The notes under the pieces were generated by a model that was not told the DNA's origin, searched no databases, and was given only the letters and a program-made list of their open reading frames with translations. A stretch of DNA of 64,000 nt from contig JACQZF010000039.1 of the NCBI GenBank assembly GCA_016213945.1, positions 1-64,000 of the forward strand, read 5' to 3'. Each line of letters begins with the position of its first letter. Positions within the stretch are counted from its first letter, which is position 1. Below, one piece after another: positions 1 through 9,135 of this stretch. The translations under genes were made by a program, and so were the position numbers. This DNA comes from Nitrospirota bacterium (lineage in GTDB: Bacteria; Nitrospirota; Thermodesulfovibrionia; UBA6902).

Positions 1-1902
1 AATTATGCCGAGGAGCTCCTGAAAGACGCGGACAAACTCACTGGCTGGCCTGAGAAGGTCGTAACCATGCAGCGCAACTGGATCGGGCGAAGCGAAGGCG
101 TTGAGGTTGATTTTAAGATCGCGGGCATGGAAAGGAAGATCAGGATATTCACCACGAGGCAGGATACGCTTTATGGCGCTACGTTCATGAGCATTGCAAA
201 GAAACATCCGCTGGTAGCCGGGCTGGTGAAAGATGAAGAGACGCTGAAGGCGATAGCGTCGCTCTCAGACGACCCTGAGAAGAAAGAGGGCGTCTTCACC
301 GGTCATTACGCTGAGAATCCGCTGACCGGAGATAGGATACCGATCTGGGCTGCCAATTTTGTTTTAATGGAATACGGCACAGGCGCAGTCATGGCAGTGC
401 CCGCGCATGACCAGCGGGATTTTGATTTTGCGAAGAAATATGATTTGCCAGTAAAAGAGGTAATTGTAAAGGACAACAGTTCAGAAGAGCAAAAGAGCAA
501 AAGTGCGGAAGGAAGTGCCTTTGAAGACGATGGCGTCCTTATTAACTCCGCACAATTCTCCGGTCTTCCCTCCAAAGAGGCAAGGGAGAAGATTGCCGAT
601 CATATCGAACAAAAGGGTTTGGGCAAGAAGGTTGTCAATTATAAGCTGAGAGACTGGGGCATTTCCCGTCAGAGGTATTGGGGGACCCCAATACCGGTAA
701 TCTATTGCGATACCTGCGGCGCTGTGCCGGTGCCTGAAAGCGAATTGCCGGTGGTGCTTCCACAGGATGTTGTGTTTAAAGGCAAGGGCGCGTCTCCGCT
801 GTCTGAGTCGAAGGATTTTAAAAACACAAAATGCCCCCGGTGCGGTAAAGACGCAAGGAGAGAGACGGACACGATGGACACCTTCGTGGATTCATCGTGG
901 TATTTTATCGCATACTGTCTTGGAGGTAACGAGAAGATCGATTTGAATTTAGCGGTCAGCAGTCAGCAATCAGCCCTCAGCTACTGGATGCCGGTTGATC
1001 AGTATATCGGAGGGATTGAACACGCGGTCCTTCATCTGCTTTATTCACGCTTTTTCACAAAGGTAATAAGAGATATCGGCCTTATAAAAGTTAATGAACC
1101 CTTTACCCGCCTCCTGACGCAGGGGATGGTGATCAAGGACGGCGCAAAGATGTCTAAATCAAAGGGCAATGTCGTGGACCCGGATTTCCTGATCAACAAA
1201 TACGGCGCTGACACCGTGAGGGTCTTCTGCATGTTCGCGGCCCCGCCTGAGAGGGACCTCGAATGGTCGGACCAGGGAGTGGATGGGGCGTCAAGATTTT
1301 TGAACAGGATATGGGGGATTGTTTATAAAAATAGTGCAGAAGTGCAAGAGAGCAAAAGTGCAAAAGAAACCCCACCTTGCTCCTCCCCTTGCCAAGGGGA
1401 GGATGGGAGGGGTGCTTCTGCACTGCTTCGAAAGACCCATCAGACCATTAAGAGGGTTACAAACAGCATTGAACGCGATTATCATTTTAATACTGCTATC
1501 GCTGCGCTTATGGAGCTTATTAATGAGATCACTGCATTTAGTCCGGTAAGCAAAGAGGACCATGGGGTTGTGAAGTTCAGTATTGAGCAGATGGTCCTGC
1601 TTCTTTCTCCTTTTGCCCCGCATATTACAGAAGAGCTTTGGGAGCAGGCCGGCGGCAAGAAAAGCATCCAGAAAGAACCCTGGCCTGTGTGGGATGAAGA
1701 GATCGTGAAAGAAGAAGAGGTCGAGCTTGTGATACAGGTAAACGGGAAGGTGAGGGGCAAGATCCTGATACCTGCTGGTCTTGACGACGACGCTGTTAAG
1801 GAAAAGGCCTTTTCAGATCCGAAGGTCCAGGAACATATTAAGGGCAAGACCCTGAAGAAAGTTGTGGTCGTCAAAGGCAAGCTCGTCAATATAGTAGTTT
1901 AA
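1..1902 (+). CDS. leuS: leucyl-tRNA synthetase, 3' part (5' end outside window)
   Basis: Class I aminoacyl-tRNA synthetase that charges tRNA-Leu in the cytoplasm. The frame is open from base 1; the residues before the first ATG (67) already match LeuRS (the MQRNWIGRS block), so the gene is cut by the window edge, not started at 67. Visible parts are the CP1 editing domain with its MEYGTGAVMAVPAHDQRD-like block, a zinc-type CDTCG/CPRCG pair, the DTFVDSSWYF block and the signature KMSKSKGNVVDP. The C-terminal anticodon-binding region and the terminal beta-grasp-like tail are present. Three low-complexity stretches, at 478-512, 951-981 and 1333-1424, are encoded by genome repeats inserted in frame. 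It is followed at 41 nt by lptE. Confidence 0.97.
   Translation, partial: NYAEELLKDADKLTGWPEKVVTMQRNWIGRSEGVEVDFKIAGMERKIRIFTTRQDTLYGATFMSIAKKHPLVAGLVKDEETLKAIASLSDDPEKKEGVFTGHYAENPLTGDRIPIWAANFVLMEYGTGAVMAVPAHDQRDFDFAKKYDLPVKEVIVKDNSSEEQKSKSAEGSAFEDDGVLINSAQFSGLPSKEAREKIADHIEQKGLGKKVVNYKLRDWGISRQRYWGTPIPVIYCDTCGAVPVPESELPVVLPQDVVFKGKGASPLSESKDFKNTKCPRCGKDARRETDTMDTFVDSSWYFIAYCLGGNEKIDLNLAVSSQQSALSYWMPVDQYIGGIEHAVLHLLYSRFFTKVIRDIGLIKVNEPFTRLLTQGMVIKDGAKMSKSKGNVVDPDFLINKYGADTVRVFCMFAAPPERDLEWSDQGVDGASRFLNRIWGIVYKNSAEVQESKSAKETPPCSSPCQGEDGRGASALLRKTHQTIKRVTNSIERDYHFNTAIAALMELINEITAFSPVSKEDHGVVKFSIEQMVLLLSPFAPHITEELWEQAGGKKSIQKEPWPVWDEEIVKEEEVELVIQVNGKVRGKILIPAGLDDDAVKEKAFSDPKVQEHIKGKTLKKVVVVKGKLVNIVV
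478..512 (+). repeat. in-frame AGCAAAAGTGC repeat inside leuS
   Basis: GAGCAAAAGAGCAAAAGTGC occurs here and a shortened GAGCAAAAGTGC recurs at about 1349 in the same gene. It encodes a polar stretch (SEEQKSKSAEGS) in the CP1 region that is not typical of LeuRS. Confidence 0.6.
951..981 (+). repeat. in-frame TCAGC-type repeat inside leuS
   Basis: AGCGGTCAGCAGTCAGC followed by further TCAGC units belongs to the same family found at 7621-7692, 12581-12614, 15231-15312 and 56459-56491. It encodes AVSSQQSALS just before the conserved YWMPVDQYIGG block. Confidence 0.65.
1333..1424 (+). repeat. palindromic element inserted in frame in leuS
   Basis: A 92-bp segment is bounded by a perfect 10-bp inverted repeat (AGTGCAGAAG / CTTCTGCACT) and contains a CCCCTTGCCAAGGGG palindrome of the CCCC-rich family seen at 11353, 13622, 23665, 29539 and 54610. 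Translation stays open through it, giving a Ser/Lys/Pro/Gly-rich insert between two conserved LeuRS helices. Confidence 0.8.
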
Positions 1903-1904
1903 AA

Positions 1905-1938
1905 AAGTAAGAAGTTAGAAGTAGGAAATGGGAAGTTA
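1905..1938 (+). repeat. AAGTAAGAAGT repeat, upstream arm at lptE
   Basis: The purine-rich AAGTAAGAAGTTAGAAGTAG array supplies the GGAAG that precedes the lptE start. It is complementary to the pyrimidine-rich array at 1990-2023, so the pair can form a long imperfect hairpin spanning the lptE start codon. Confidence 0.7.
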
Positions 1939-1942
1939 GATA

Positions 1943-2476
1943 ATGAGAAAAATAAAAATAAATCATAGAGGCCTCTTGTCTATTGCTTTTTACTTCTTAC
2001 TTCTCACTTCTTACTTCTCACTTTCATCCTGCGGTTACCACATGATCGGCTCTAAGCTTCTGCCGTTTAACTCCATAACGATCAAACCCGTTCAGAATAA
2101 AACCTACGAGCCGAGGCTGGAGGAAAGGCTTCACAACGCCCTTTCAAAGGAGTTTATCAATGAAGGCATCGAGGTCAAAGGTGCGGGAGGAGATGCTGTG
2201 CTTGAGGCGACTGTGACGACTTTCGAGCTTGGCGCTATCGCGGCAGTCGATGACAAAATTAAGGAACAGGTCATAACAATGCGGGTCAACATCAAGCTCA
2301 ACGACAGGGGAAAGATCACCGAATTCAAGACAATGGAGTCGCAGATAAAGATCACCTTCCAGACCACCGGGACAGTCAGTGACAGTGTCGCGGAAAAGGA
2401 AAGGTCCACGGACAAGGCCTGCAGCGAGATAGCAAAAGAGATAGTAGGCAGGATCGTCATGACGTATGCTAAATAA
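1943..2476 (+). CDS. lptE: LPS-assembly lipoprotein LptE
   Basis: Outer-membrane lipoprotein that plugs the LptD barrel and helps place lipopolysaccharide on the cell surface. At 177 residues it is of usual length. A signal peptide ends in a lipobox (LSSC, Cys about residue 30) followed by the family-typical GYH. The mature part has the LptE pattern of a conserved 'I.I..v.N.t.ep.le' start (SITIKPVQNKTYEPRLEERL) and alternating strands. The hydrophobic core of the signal peptide (FYFLLLTSYFSLSS) is encoded by a genomic repeat of the AAGTAAGAAGT family in the opposite orientation. The start codon lies 4 nt beyond the matching upstream repeat. It overlaps holA by 11 nt, so the two are probably translationally coupled. 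Confidence 0.88.
   Translation: MRKIKINHRGLLSIAFYFLLLTSYFSLSSCGYHMIGSKLLPFNSITIKPVQNKTYEPRLEERLHNALSKEFINEGIEVKGAGGDAVLEATVTTFELGAIAAVDDKIKEQVITMRVNIKLNDRGKITEFKTMESQIKITFQTTGTVSDSVAEKERSTDKACSEIAKEIVGRIVMTYAK
1990..2023 (+). repeat. TTCTTACTTCTCACTTCTTAC repeat coding the LptE signal peptide
   Basis: Inverse-orientation copy of the AAGTAAGAAGT family, in frame in lptE. It encodes the Leu/Phe/Ser/Tyr-rich hydrophobic segment directly before the lipobox. Confidence 0.75.
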
Positions 2477-3419
2477 GACGCTCCAAAAAGAAGTTGAGAA
2501 CGGCCTTCCAGGACCCCTGTATTTTATCTGGAGCGAAGAGGGCTGTTTCCTTGAGGAGGCCCTTTCAAAGATCATCGAGGTAGTTATTGCCTCCGCCCCT
2601 GTAGACTTTAATTACAGCGCCTTTTATCCTTCCGCAGCGCCCCCCGAAATTTTAAATGCCGCACTGACCCTTCCATTTATGGCGTCAAGGAGGCTGGTGG
2701 TCATAAAAGACTTTCACCTGTTCCCTGCCTCGGCTGTTAAAGCTTTAACGCCGTATCTGAAAGGGCCTGCTGATACAACCTGCATGGTGGTCTTTTCACA
2801 AAAAGCCCCTGCCGCCTCTTTGGATGTCGGCTGGAAGGTTTATTCCCTGAATATCCAGGAAAGGGACATGCCCGCGTGGCTGAAGCACGCGGCAGCGCAG
2901 AAAGGCCTGAAGCTGTCTGACGACGCGGTTGATTATCTGATAGAGTATGTGGGATTTGACGCAGGGCTTTTATTGATGGAAATCGAAAAGCTAACATCCC
3001 TTGGGAACAAGACCATCAGCGGTAAGGACATCATCGACTCAACCAGCATGATGAGGGAATACACGACCTTCGATCTGGTCGATTCGTTGATAGCAAGGCA
3101 AAGCACAAAGGCCTTCAGGATTTTAAAGACCCTGTTTTCAGGCAGGAGCGGCGAACTGCCCGTTATCCTGGGGACCTTGAACTGGCACTACAAACAGTTT
3201 TACTCCCTGTGGTTAAACAAGGGCAGGAGACCCGCAAAAATGAGAGAAGGCACTTACCGGACGCTTTCAAAATATCTTCCCCATTTTAAGGAAGAAGATT
3301 TTTTAGGCATTTTCCAGGACCTTCATGAAGCTGATCTGGGAATTAAATCATCAGGAAGACCGGAGCTTGTGCTTGAAGTCCTGCTTGTCAGGCTGCTGCA
3401 GAAGGGGAAAGGGAATTGA
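2466..3419 (+). CDS. holA: DNA polymerase III subunit delta
   Basis: Delta subunit of the clamp loader, which opens the beta sliding clamp. The 317-residue length is close to the family norm. The N-terminal region (PLYFIWSEEGCFLEEALSKI) matches the AAA+-like but ATP-inactive start of HolA, followed by the PFMASRRLVVIKDFH block typical of the family and an all-helical C-terminal collar domain. It starts inside the end of lptE (11-nt overlap), the frequent bacterial lptE-holA arrangement. Its last 32 nt overlap rpsT, which is convergent. Confidence 0.9.
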   Translation: MLNKTLQKEVENGLPGPLYFIWSEEGCFLEEALSKIIEVVIASAPVDFNYSAFYPSAAPPEILNAALTLPFMASRRLVVIKDFHLFPASAVKALTPYLKGPADTTCMVVFSQKAPAASLDVGWKVYSLNIQERDMPAWLKHAAAQKGLKLSDDAVDYLIEYVGFDAGLLLMEIEKLTSLGNKTISGKDIIDSTSMMREYTTFDLVDSLIARQSTKAFRILKTLFSGRSGELPVILGTLNWHYKQFYSLWLNKGRRPAKMREGTYRTLSKYLPHFKEEDFLGIFQDLHEADLGIKSSGRPELVLEVLLVRLLQKGKGN

Positions 3420-3684
3420 CGAGCCTTGTGAGCTGGGAGACTTTCCGGGCAGCGGTATTTTCATGGATGATCCTTTTTCTGGCCGCGTTGTCAATGGCGG
3501 AAATCGCCTTCTTTAATATGACCTTTGCGCCGTCAGCGTTTTTATTGTCGACTGCTTCCCTGACATTTTTGGAAAGTGTTCTCAGCAGGTTCTTCACTGA
3601 TTTATTTTTCAGCGTCTTTACTTCTGTCTGCCGGGCCCTCTTGAGCACGGACTTGCTTCTTTTAGGTGCTGCTTTTGCTGGCAA
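3388..3684 (-). CDS. rpsT: 30S ribosomal protein S20
   Basis: Primary 16S rRNA-binding protein of the small subunit. The 98-residue product is Lys/Arg/Ala-rich with typical S20 pattern: N-terminal PAKAAPKRSKSVLKRARQ, then NKSVKNLLRTLSKNVREA and the AARKRIIHENTAARKVSQL block. The start codon is TTG (preceded by AAGGAGGGCAATCAA), matching the unusual UUG start known for S20 in E. coli, where initiation is autoregulated. The 3' end overlaps the convergent holA end by 32 nt. Confidence 0.95.
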   Translation of the reverse strand: MPAKAAPKRSKSVLKRARQTEVKTLKNKSVKNLLRTLSKNVREAVDNKNADGAKVILKKAISAIDNAARKRIIHENTAARKVSQLTRLVNSLSPSAAA

Positions 3685-3771
3685 TTGATTGCCCTCCTTG
3701 TTTATAGTAATTGGGTCGAAAAATAGTTGAGTAACTAAGATATTAGAAAATTAGCATGAAAGTCAAGGCTG

Positions 3772-5358
3772 ATGGATGAAAAGAAAAATATAACCAGGGC
3801 GGCCGGACTGATGTCGGCGGCGACTTTTATAAGCCGGATACTCGGGTTTATAAGGGACATGATCTTTGCGTTGTTCTTCGGCGCAACAGGGCTTTCAGAC
3901 ACCTTTTTCGCGGCGTTCAGGATCCCGAATCTGCTGAGGGAATTTTTTGCCGAAGGCTCAATGTCAGCCGCGTTCATTCCCGTATTGACGGAATACCGGC
4001 AGAAACATGGCGAGGAGGAAGCGAACCGGCTTATAAGAATAGCCTTCACCTTTATCATCATTGTTGTCGGATTAATATGCATTGCGGGCATTATCTTCTC
4101 CTCTGCTATCGTTACAGTCATTGCGCCGGGGTTTCTGAGTTCACCGGAAAAATTTTCATTGACAGTGCGTTTGACAAGGATCATGTTCCCGTTCCTTTTG
4201 TTCATAAGCCTTGCCGCGCTGGTGATGGGGGCGCTGAACACCAAAAAGATTTTTTTCATCCCCGCGCTTGCCCCCGCGATGCTGAACATAACCCTTATTG
4301 CCAGCATAGTGTTTTTTGAATCAAGGGCCAGTCAGCCTATAATGGCCGCGGCAATAGGTATAATGGTAGGGGGCTTTGTTCAGTTTGCATTTCAACTCCC
4401 CTCTTTCTTCAAAAACAAATACACGCTCGGTTTTGATACGACCTTCAGACACCCCGGTCTTAAAAGGATGTTCGTCCTGCTGATACCCGCCACATTTGCC
4501 TTATCAGTAAATCAGGTAAATATTGTTGTGAGCAATATCCTCGCTTCGTATCTCCCCGCCGGGAGCATTACATATCTTTTTTACTCGATGAGGCTGATAC
4601 AATTTCCCATAGGCATATTCGGCGTTGCAATGGGGATGGCCATTCTTCCGACCCTTTCAGCGCACGCGGCAAAAGGTGAGTTTGAAAATCTGAGGAGTGA
4701 TTTTTCATTTGCTTTGAGGCTGCTGTTTTTCATAACAGTACCTGCAATGGCGGGGTTGATTTTCCTGAGAGAGCCGATAGTGAATATTCTTTTTCAGAGA
4801 GGGATGTTTGATTATGCCGCTACAACCGGCACGGCGCAGGCGCTGCTTTTTTATTCTCTGGGGATATGGGCGATAGTCGGCATGAGGATCGCGGCGGCGG
4901 GCTTTTATTCCATGCAGAATACAAAAACCCCCGTGAAGATCGCGGCCATTGCAATGCTTACAAACGTGGTGCTGAGCCTTCTGCTCCTTAAGCCGATGAA
5001 ACACAACGGGCTCGCGCTTGCCAATGCCATTGCCTCGTCAGTGAATTTCATCATTCTCTTTATTATGCTGAGGAAGAAACTCGGCAGGATCGACGGCAAA
5101 AAGATAGCAGCGTCCTTTGTTAAAGTTACAACCGCTTCCGCCGTGACAGGGCTCATGAGCTGGTCCATTGTCAGGGGAGACATGTGGATGCAAAGCGGAA
5201 GGACAATTCAAAAAGCAGGCGTCCTGGCGGGAGTAATCGCGCTCTTTGTTTTAGTGTACCTTGCGATCATGCATTTTTTGGGAAGCGATGAGATGAAGTA
5301 TCTCGTGAAGATGTATAAGGAACGGAAGGCGAAAAAAGTAAACGCCGGTATTGAATAA
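3772..5358 (+). CDS. murJ: lipid II flippase MurJ
   Basis: Inner-membrane MOP-superfamily flippase that moves lipid II across the cytoplasmic membrane for peptidoglycan synthesis. The 528-residue product is strongly hydrophobic with about 14 membrane segments. Signature parts are the N-terminal AAGLMSAATFISRILGFIRD, the SDTFFAAFRIPNLLREFFAEGSM-like block with charged residues lining the cavity, and the NVALSLLLL-type segment. It is followed at 12 nt by the hydrolase gene with a strong AAGGAGG site, so the two may share a transcript. Confidence 0.95.
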   Translation: MDEKKNITRAAGLMSAATFISRILGFIRDMIFALFFGATGLSDTFFAAFRIPNLLREFFAEGSMSAAFIPVLTEYRQKHGEEEANRLIRIAFTFIIIVVGLICIAGIIFSSAIVTVIAPGFLSSPEKFSLTVRLTRIMFPFLLFISLAALVMGALNTKKIFFIPALAPAMLNITLIASIVFFESRASQPIMAAAIGIMVGGFVQFAFQLPSFFKNKYTLGFDTTFRHPGLKRMFVLLIPATFALSVNQVNIVVSNILASYLPAGSITYLFYSMRLIQFPIGIFGVAMGMAILPTLSAHAAKGEFENLRSDFSFALRLLFFITVPAMAGLIFLREPIVNILFQRGMFDYAATTGTAQALLFYSLGIWAIVGMRIAAAGFYSMQNTKTPVKIAAIAMLTNVVLSLLLLKPMKHNGLALANAIASSVNFIILFIMLRKKLGRIDGKKIAASFVKVTTASAVTGLMSWSIVRGDMWMQSGRTIQKAGVLAGVIALFVLVYLAIMHFLGSDEMKYLVKMYKERKAKKVNAGIE

Positions 5359-5370
5359 AGGAGGAAACTA

Positions 5371-5994
5371 ATGGTCATCAAAAAACTCGTTATCGGGCCG
5401 CTTCAGGAGAATTGTTATATAGTAGCAGACGAAATGTCGGACCAGTCAATTGTCATTGACCCCGGAGATGAGCCGGACAGGGTCATTGAACTGATAAAAG
5501 ACAGCGGCCTGCACGTCAGCTCGGTAATATTGACTCACGCGCACTTCGACCATATCGGCGCTGCAGGTGATATTAAAAAGGCCACGGGCGCGAAAATCTT
5601 AGTGCATGAGGGCGATATGGAATTGTATAAGGGCGTCAGGGACCAGGCGTCCTTCTGGGGCTATGATGTCGAAGACTTGCCTGAGCCGGACGGGTTTCTT
5701 AATGAAGGCGACGAAGTGCGGGTCGGGGACATGCTTTTTCAGGTCCTTCATACCCCGGGGCACAGTCCCGGCGGAATATGTCTTTATGGAGAAGGCGTAG
5801 TGTTCTCAGGCGACACAATATTTCAAGGTTCGGTAGGGAGGACCGACTTCTACGGCGGCGACATGATGCAGCTTAAGGAATCATTCAAAAGAATAATCAG
5901 TCTTCCCGATGACACTGTTATCCTTTCAGGTCATGGCCCGGAGACGACAGTTGGGAGAGAGAAGGAAGAGAATTTTTTCGTCGGGGAATTGTAA
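5371..5994 (+). CDS. metallo-beta-lactamase-fold hydrolase (glyoxalase II-like)
   Basis: A 207-residue MBL-fold enzyme with all metal ligands visible: THAHFDH (HxHxDH), HTPGHSPGG, FSGDTIF and the final SGHGPETT. The length and motifs fit the short bacterial GloB-like group that hydrolyses thioesters such as S-lactoylglutathione-like substrates; the substrate cannot be read from sequence. It has a clear GGAGG ribosome site and lies 12 nt after murJ. Confidence 0.88.
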   Translation: MVIKKLVIGPLQENCYIVADEMSDQSIVIDPGDEPDRVIELIKDSGLHVSSVILTHAHFDHIGAAGDIKKATGAKILVHEGDMELYKGVRDQASFWGYDVEDLPEPDGFLNEGDEVRVGDMLFQVLHTPGHSPGGICLYGEGVVFSGDTIFQGSVGRTDFYGGDMMQLKESFKRIISLPDDTVILSGHGPETTVGREKEENFFVGEL

Positions 5995-6044
5995 GAAACC
6001 TCTAACTCAAAAGATTTTTCGTATTGACCTGAAAACAGCATTTT

Positions 6045-6182
6045 AACCACAGAGTGCTCAGAGATAAAAGAATTCATATTCAGAAGCTTACTCACATTAT
6101 TTGCATTTCACCCAATAGGTGAAATGACTTTATGTCTTAATGTCCCGGCTTTCAGATTTTTCTCTGTGATCTCTGTGGTTCA
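6045..6182 (+). repeat. ACCACAGAG...CTCTGTGGT inverted repeat
   Basis: AACCACAGAGTGCTCAGAGA on the left is answered by TCTCTGTGATCTCTGTGGTT on the right. This is the commonest intergenic repeat here (also at 16068, 24459, 38058, 60416 and 63561). It overlaps the 3' end of the next minus-strand gene and supplies its last residues (PQRSQRKI). Confidence 0.8.
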
Positions 6183-6532
6183 ATTACTTTAAAGACCTTC
6201 CGCCAGATATACCACAGTAAAACAACCAACAACAAAAACGGCAGGACCCATAAAAGAAGGGCGCTGCCTTTTTGGGTTTGCCATCTCTGCATTATTGAAG
6301 GTAATGCTAAAACAACTGACAGGACAAACCAGATAGCGGTCACAAGTATGTGCTGCCAGAGACCATCACTTTTTGTTTCCTGTTTGCCGCAACCGGTTGC
6401 ACGGCAGCTGTCCTGAATATCCGGCTTTGATTTGTCTCTCGCATATTCACGCGACTTGCCGAGTGCGCGTAAAGAGGTTGTCACTGCCGTCAATGCACTT
6501 ATAACAGATGCGATCAAAGAGATATTTTCCAT
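6152..6532 (-). CDS. small two-segment membrane protein, unknown function
   Basis: Not recognised. The 126-residue frame has an N-terminal amphipathic stretch, a Cys-containing linker and two strong hydrophobic segments (about residues 63-82 and 91-110) with a basic C-terminus. The C-terminal tail is read from a genomic repeat, so the ancestral end may have been lost. It runs divergently from nifH, sharing the 235-bp control region. No clear homologue comes to mind and it may be a non-conserved gene. Confidence 0.5.
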   Translation of the reverse strand: MENISLIASVISALTAVTTSLRALGKSREYARDKSKPDIQDSCRATGCGKQETKSDGLWQHILVTAIWFVLSVVLALPSIMQRWQTQKGSALLLWVLPFLLLVVLLWYIWRKVFKVIEPQRSQRKI

Positions 6533-6631
6533 AATTGAGACAGAGAAAAATTAACTCCTGAAAGTTTATCAGAAGGCAGCCGAAAATTAAATCTCTCCGG
6601 TTCTGTGGTTGAGGATAGTGCGAAAAACAGA

Positions 6632-6641
6632 ACATAATTGT
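6632..6641 (+). promoter_or_regulatory. ACA-N4-TGT upstream element of nifH
   Basis: ACATAATTGT inside the 12-mer AACATAATTGTA, which is repeated exactly upstream of nifB and of the NifA-HTH gene. It lies about 67 bp upstream of the -24 box. A TGT-N10-ACA match to the classical NifA site (6639-6654) overlaps it. Confidence 0.7.
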
Positions 6642-6707
6642 AACAGGCGCAACAATAATGAAATGGAACTATAAATCTGTCTCATGTTAAATCAGGAAGT
6701 TATGTCC

Positions 6708-6723
6708 TGGCACGATTTTGGCA
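6708..6723 (+). promoter_or_regulatory. sigma54 promoter of nifH
   Basis: TGGCACGATTTTGGCA: GG and GC separated by 10 bases, matching the -24/-12 consensus. It is followed 44 nt later by the nifH start with a GAAAGGAG ribosome site. Confidence 0.9.
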
Positions 6724-6767
6724 ATACTCCACCAAACAATAAAACAAACCCTGAAAGGAGATATTGA

Positions 6768-7610
<843 letters not shown>

Positions 7611-7620
7611 ATAAGAAGCG

Positions 7621-7692
7621 TTCAGCGGTCAGCATTCAGCTTTCAGCAAAGGAATAAACTGCTCTTAGCTGATAGCTGACGGCTGATAGCTA
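7621..7692 (+). repeat. TCAGC/GCTGA repeat between nifH and nifD
   Basis: TCAGCGGTCAGCATTCAGC units are followed by GCTGATAGCTGACGGCTGAT, forming an imperfect hairpin. The same family occurs at 15231-15312. It could act as a 3' stabilising structure for nifH mRNA, a role often seen after nifH; that role is inferred. Confidence 0.75.
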
Positions 7693-7707
7693 TAAAGGAG
7701 GAATGAA

Positions 7708-9135
7708 ATGAGCACAGCGATTAAAGAGACTCAGAAGATGATAGAGGAAGTTCTGGATGCGTATCCTGAGAAGGCGAAGAAGGACAGGGCCAAACATTTA
7801 GCAGCCAATGACCCGACGGGGCAGTGCAGCACCTGCCAGGTTAAGTCCAATATAAAATCCCGTCCCGGTGTAATGACGGTCAGGGGATGCGCGTACGCAG
7901 GAGCAAAGGGTGTTGTCTGGGGGCCGGTCAAGGACCAGATCACTATCAGTCACGGCCCTGTAGGCTGCGGCCAGTATAGCTGGTGGTCGCGCCGGAATTA
8001 TTACAACGGCCAGACGGGTATCGATACATTTGGAACAATGCACATTACAACGGACTTTCAGGAGAAAGATATTGTTTACGGCGGCGACAAGAATCTTGAT
8101 GCGGCGCTGCACGAATTAAAAGGACTGTTTCCGCTTGCAAAAAGCATGGGCATACTCTCGGAATGCCCGGTCGGTCTTATAGGAGACGACATTGAAGCGG
8201 TGTCTAAAAAAGCTGAAAAGGAATTTGCCATGCCCATCGTGCCGGTGAGGTGCGAGGGATTCAGGGGTGTGAGCCAGTCGCTCGGTCATCACATCGCCAA
8301 CGATACCATAAGGGACCACATCCTCGGCAAGGGGCTGCTTGAAAAATCTACTCCCTATGACGTCGCGCTCATCGGAGATTACAACATCGGCGGAGACGCA
8401 TGGGCTTCGAGAAAGATGCTTGAGGAACTCGGTCTCAGGGTCATTGCACAATGGACCGGTGACGCCTCGATAAATGAGATGGGCATTGCTCACAAGGCAA
8501 AGGTGAACCTTGTTCACTGCTACCGCTCAATGAACTACATATGCAGGCACATGGAAGAGCAGTACGGCATCCCGTGGACGGAGTTTAACTTCTTCGGCCC
8601 GACAAAGATATACCAGAGCCTCAGAAAGATCGCCTCGTACTTTGATGACAGTATCAAAGAGAAGGCTGAGAAGATGATTGAAAAATACAAGCCGGCGATG
8701 GACGCGGTCATCGAAGAGTTTAAACCGGGACTTGAAGGCAAGAGGGTAATGCTTTATGTGGGAGGCTTGAGGCCAAGGCATACTATCGGAGCATATGAAG
8801 ACCTCGGTATGGAGGTCGTTGCTTCAGGATATGAATTCGGCCACAGCGACGATTATAAAAGGACCTATCCTGAGATGAAAGAAGGCGCTGTGATCATGGA
8901 CGACGCCACGCTTTACGAGCTTGAAGAGTTCACCAGAAGGCTCAGCCCTGATATGGTCGGCTCAGGGATAAAGGAGAAATACTCCTATCACAAGCTTGGC
9001 GTGCCTTTCAGGCAGATGCACTCGTGGGATTATTCGGGCCCGTATCACGGTTTTGACGGTTTTCCTGTTTTTGCAAGAGACATGGACATGACGGTAAACA
9101 GCCCCACGTGGGGGTTAATACGGAGGAAGAAATGA
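7708..9135 (+). CDS. nifD: nitrogenase molybdenum-iron protein alpha chain
   Basis: Alpha subunit of dinitrogenase, holding the FeMo cofactor and half of the P-cluster. The 475 residues show the P-cluster cysteines (QCSTCQVKS region, [18 protein letters not shown] and [11 protein letters not shown] blocks), the cofactor Cys in [13 protein letters not shown] and the cofactor His in [16 protein letters not shown]. There is no large internal insertion of the clostridial kind. A GGAGG site precedes the ATG. The stop overlaps the nifK start (ATGA). Confidence 0.98.
   Translation: MSTAIKETQKMIEEVLDAYPEKAKKDRAKHLAANDPTGQCSTCQVKSNIKSRPGVMTVRGCAYAGAKGVVWGPVKDQITISHGPVGCGQYSWWSRRNYYNGQTGIDTFGTMHITTDFQEKDIVYGGDKNLDAALHELKGLFPLAKSMGILSECPVGLIGDDIEAVSKKAEKEFAMPIVPVRCEGFRGVSQSLGHHIANDTIRDHILGKGLLEKSTPYDVALIGDYNIGGDAWASRKMLEELGLRVIAQWTGDASINEMGIAHKAKVNLVHCYRSMNYICRHMEEQYGIPWTEFNFFGPTKIYQSLRKIASYFDDSIKEKAEKMIEKYKPAMDAVIEEFKPGLEGKRVMLYVGGLRPRHTIGAYEDLGMEVVASGYEFGHSDDYKRTYPEMKEGAVIMDDATLYELEEFTRRLSPDMVGSGIKEKYSYHKLGVPFRQMHSWDYSGPYHGFDGFPVFARDMDMTVNSPTWGLIRRKK

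Noticed and set aside
6639-6654. Classical NifA site TGT-N10-ACA upstream of nifH as the main regulator site
   Set aside because: It is a real match but is not repeated at nifB or at the other sigma54 promoters, whereas ACA-N4-TGT is; kept only as an alternative.
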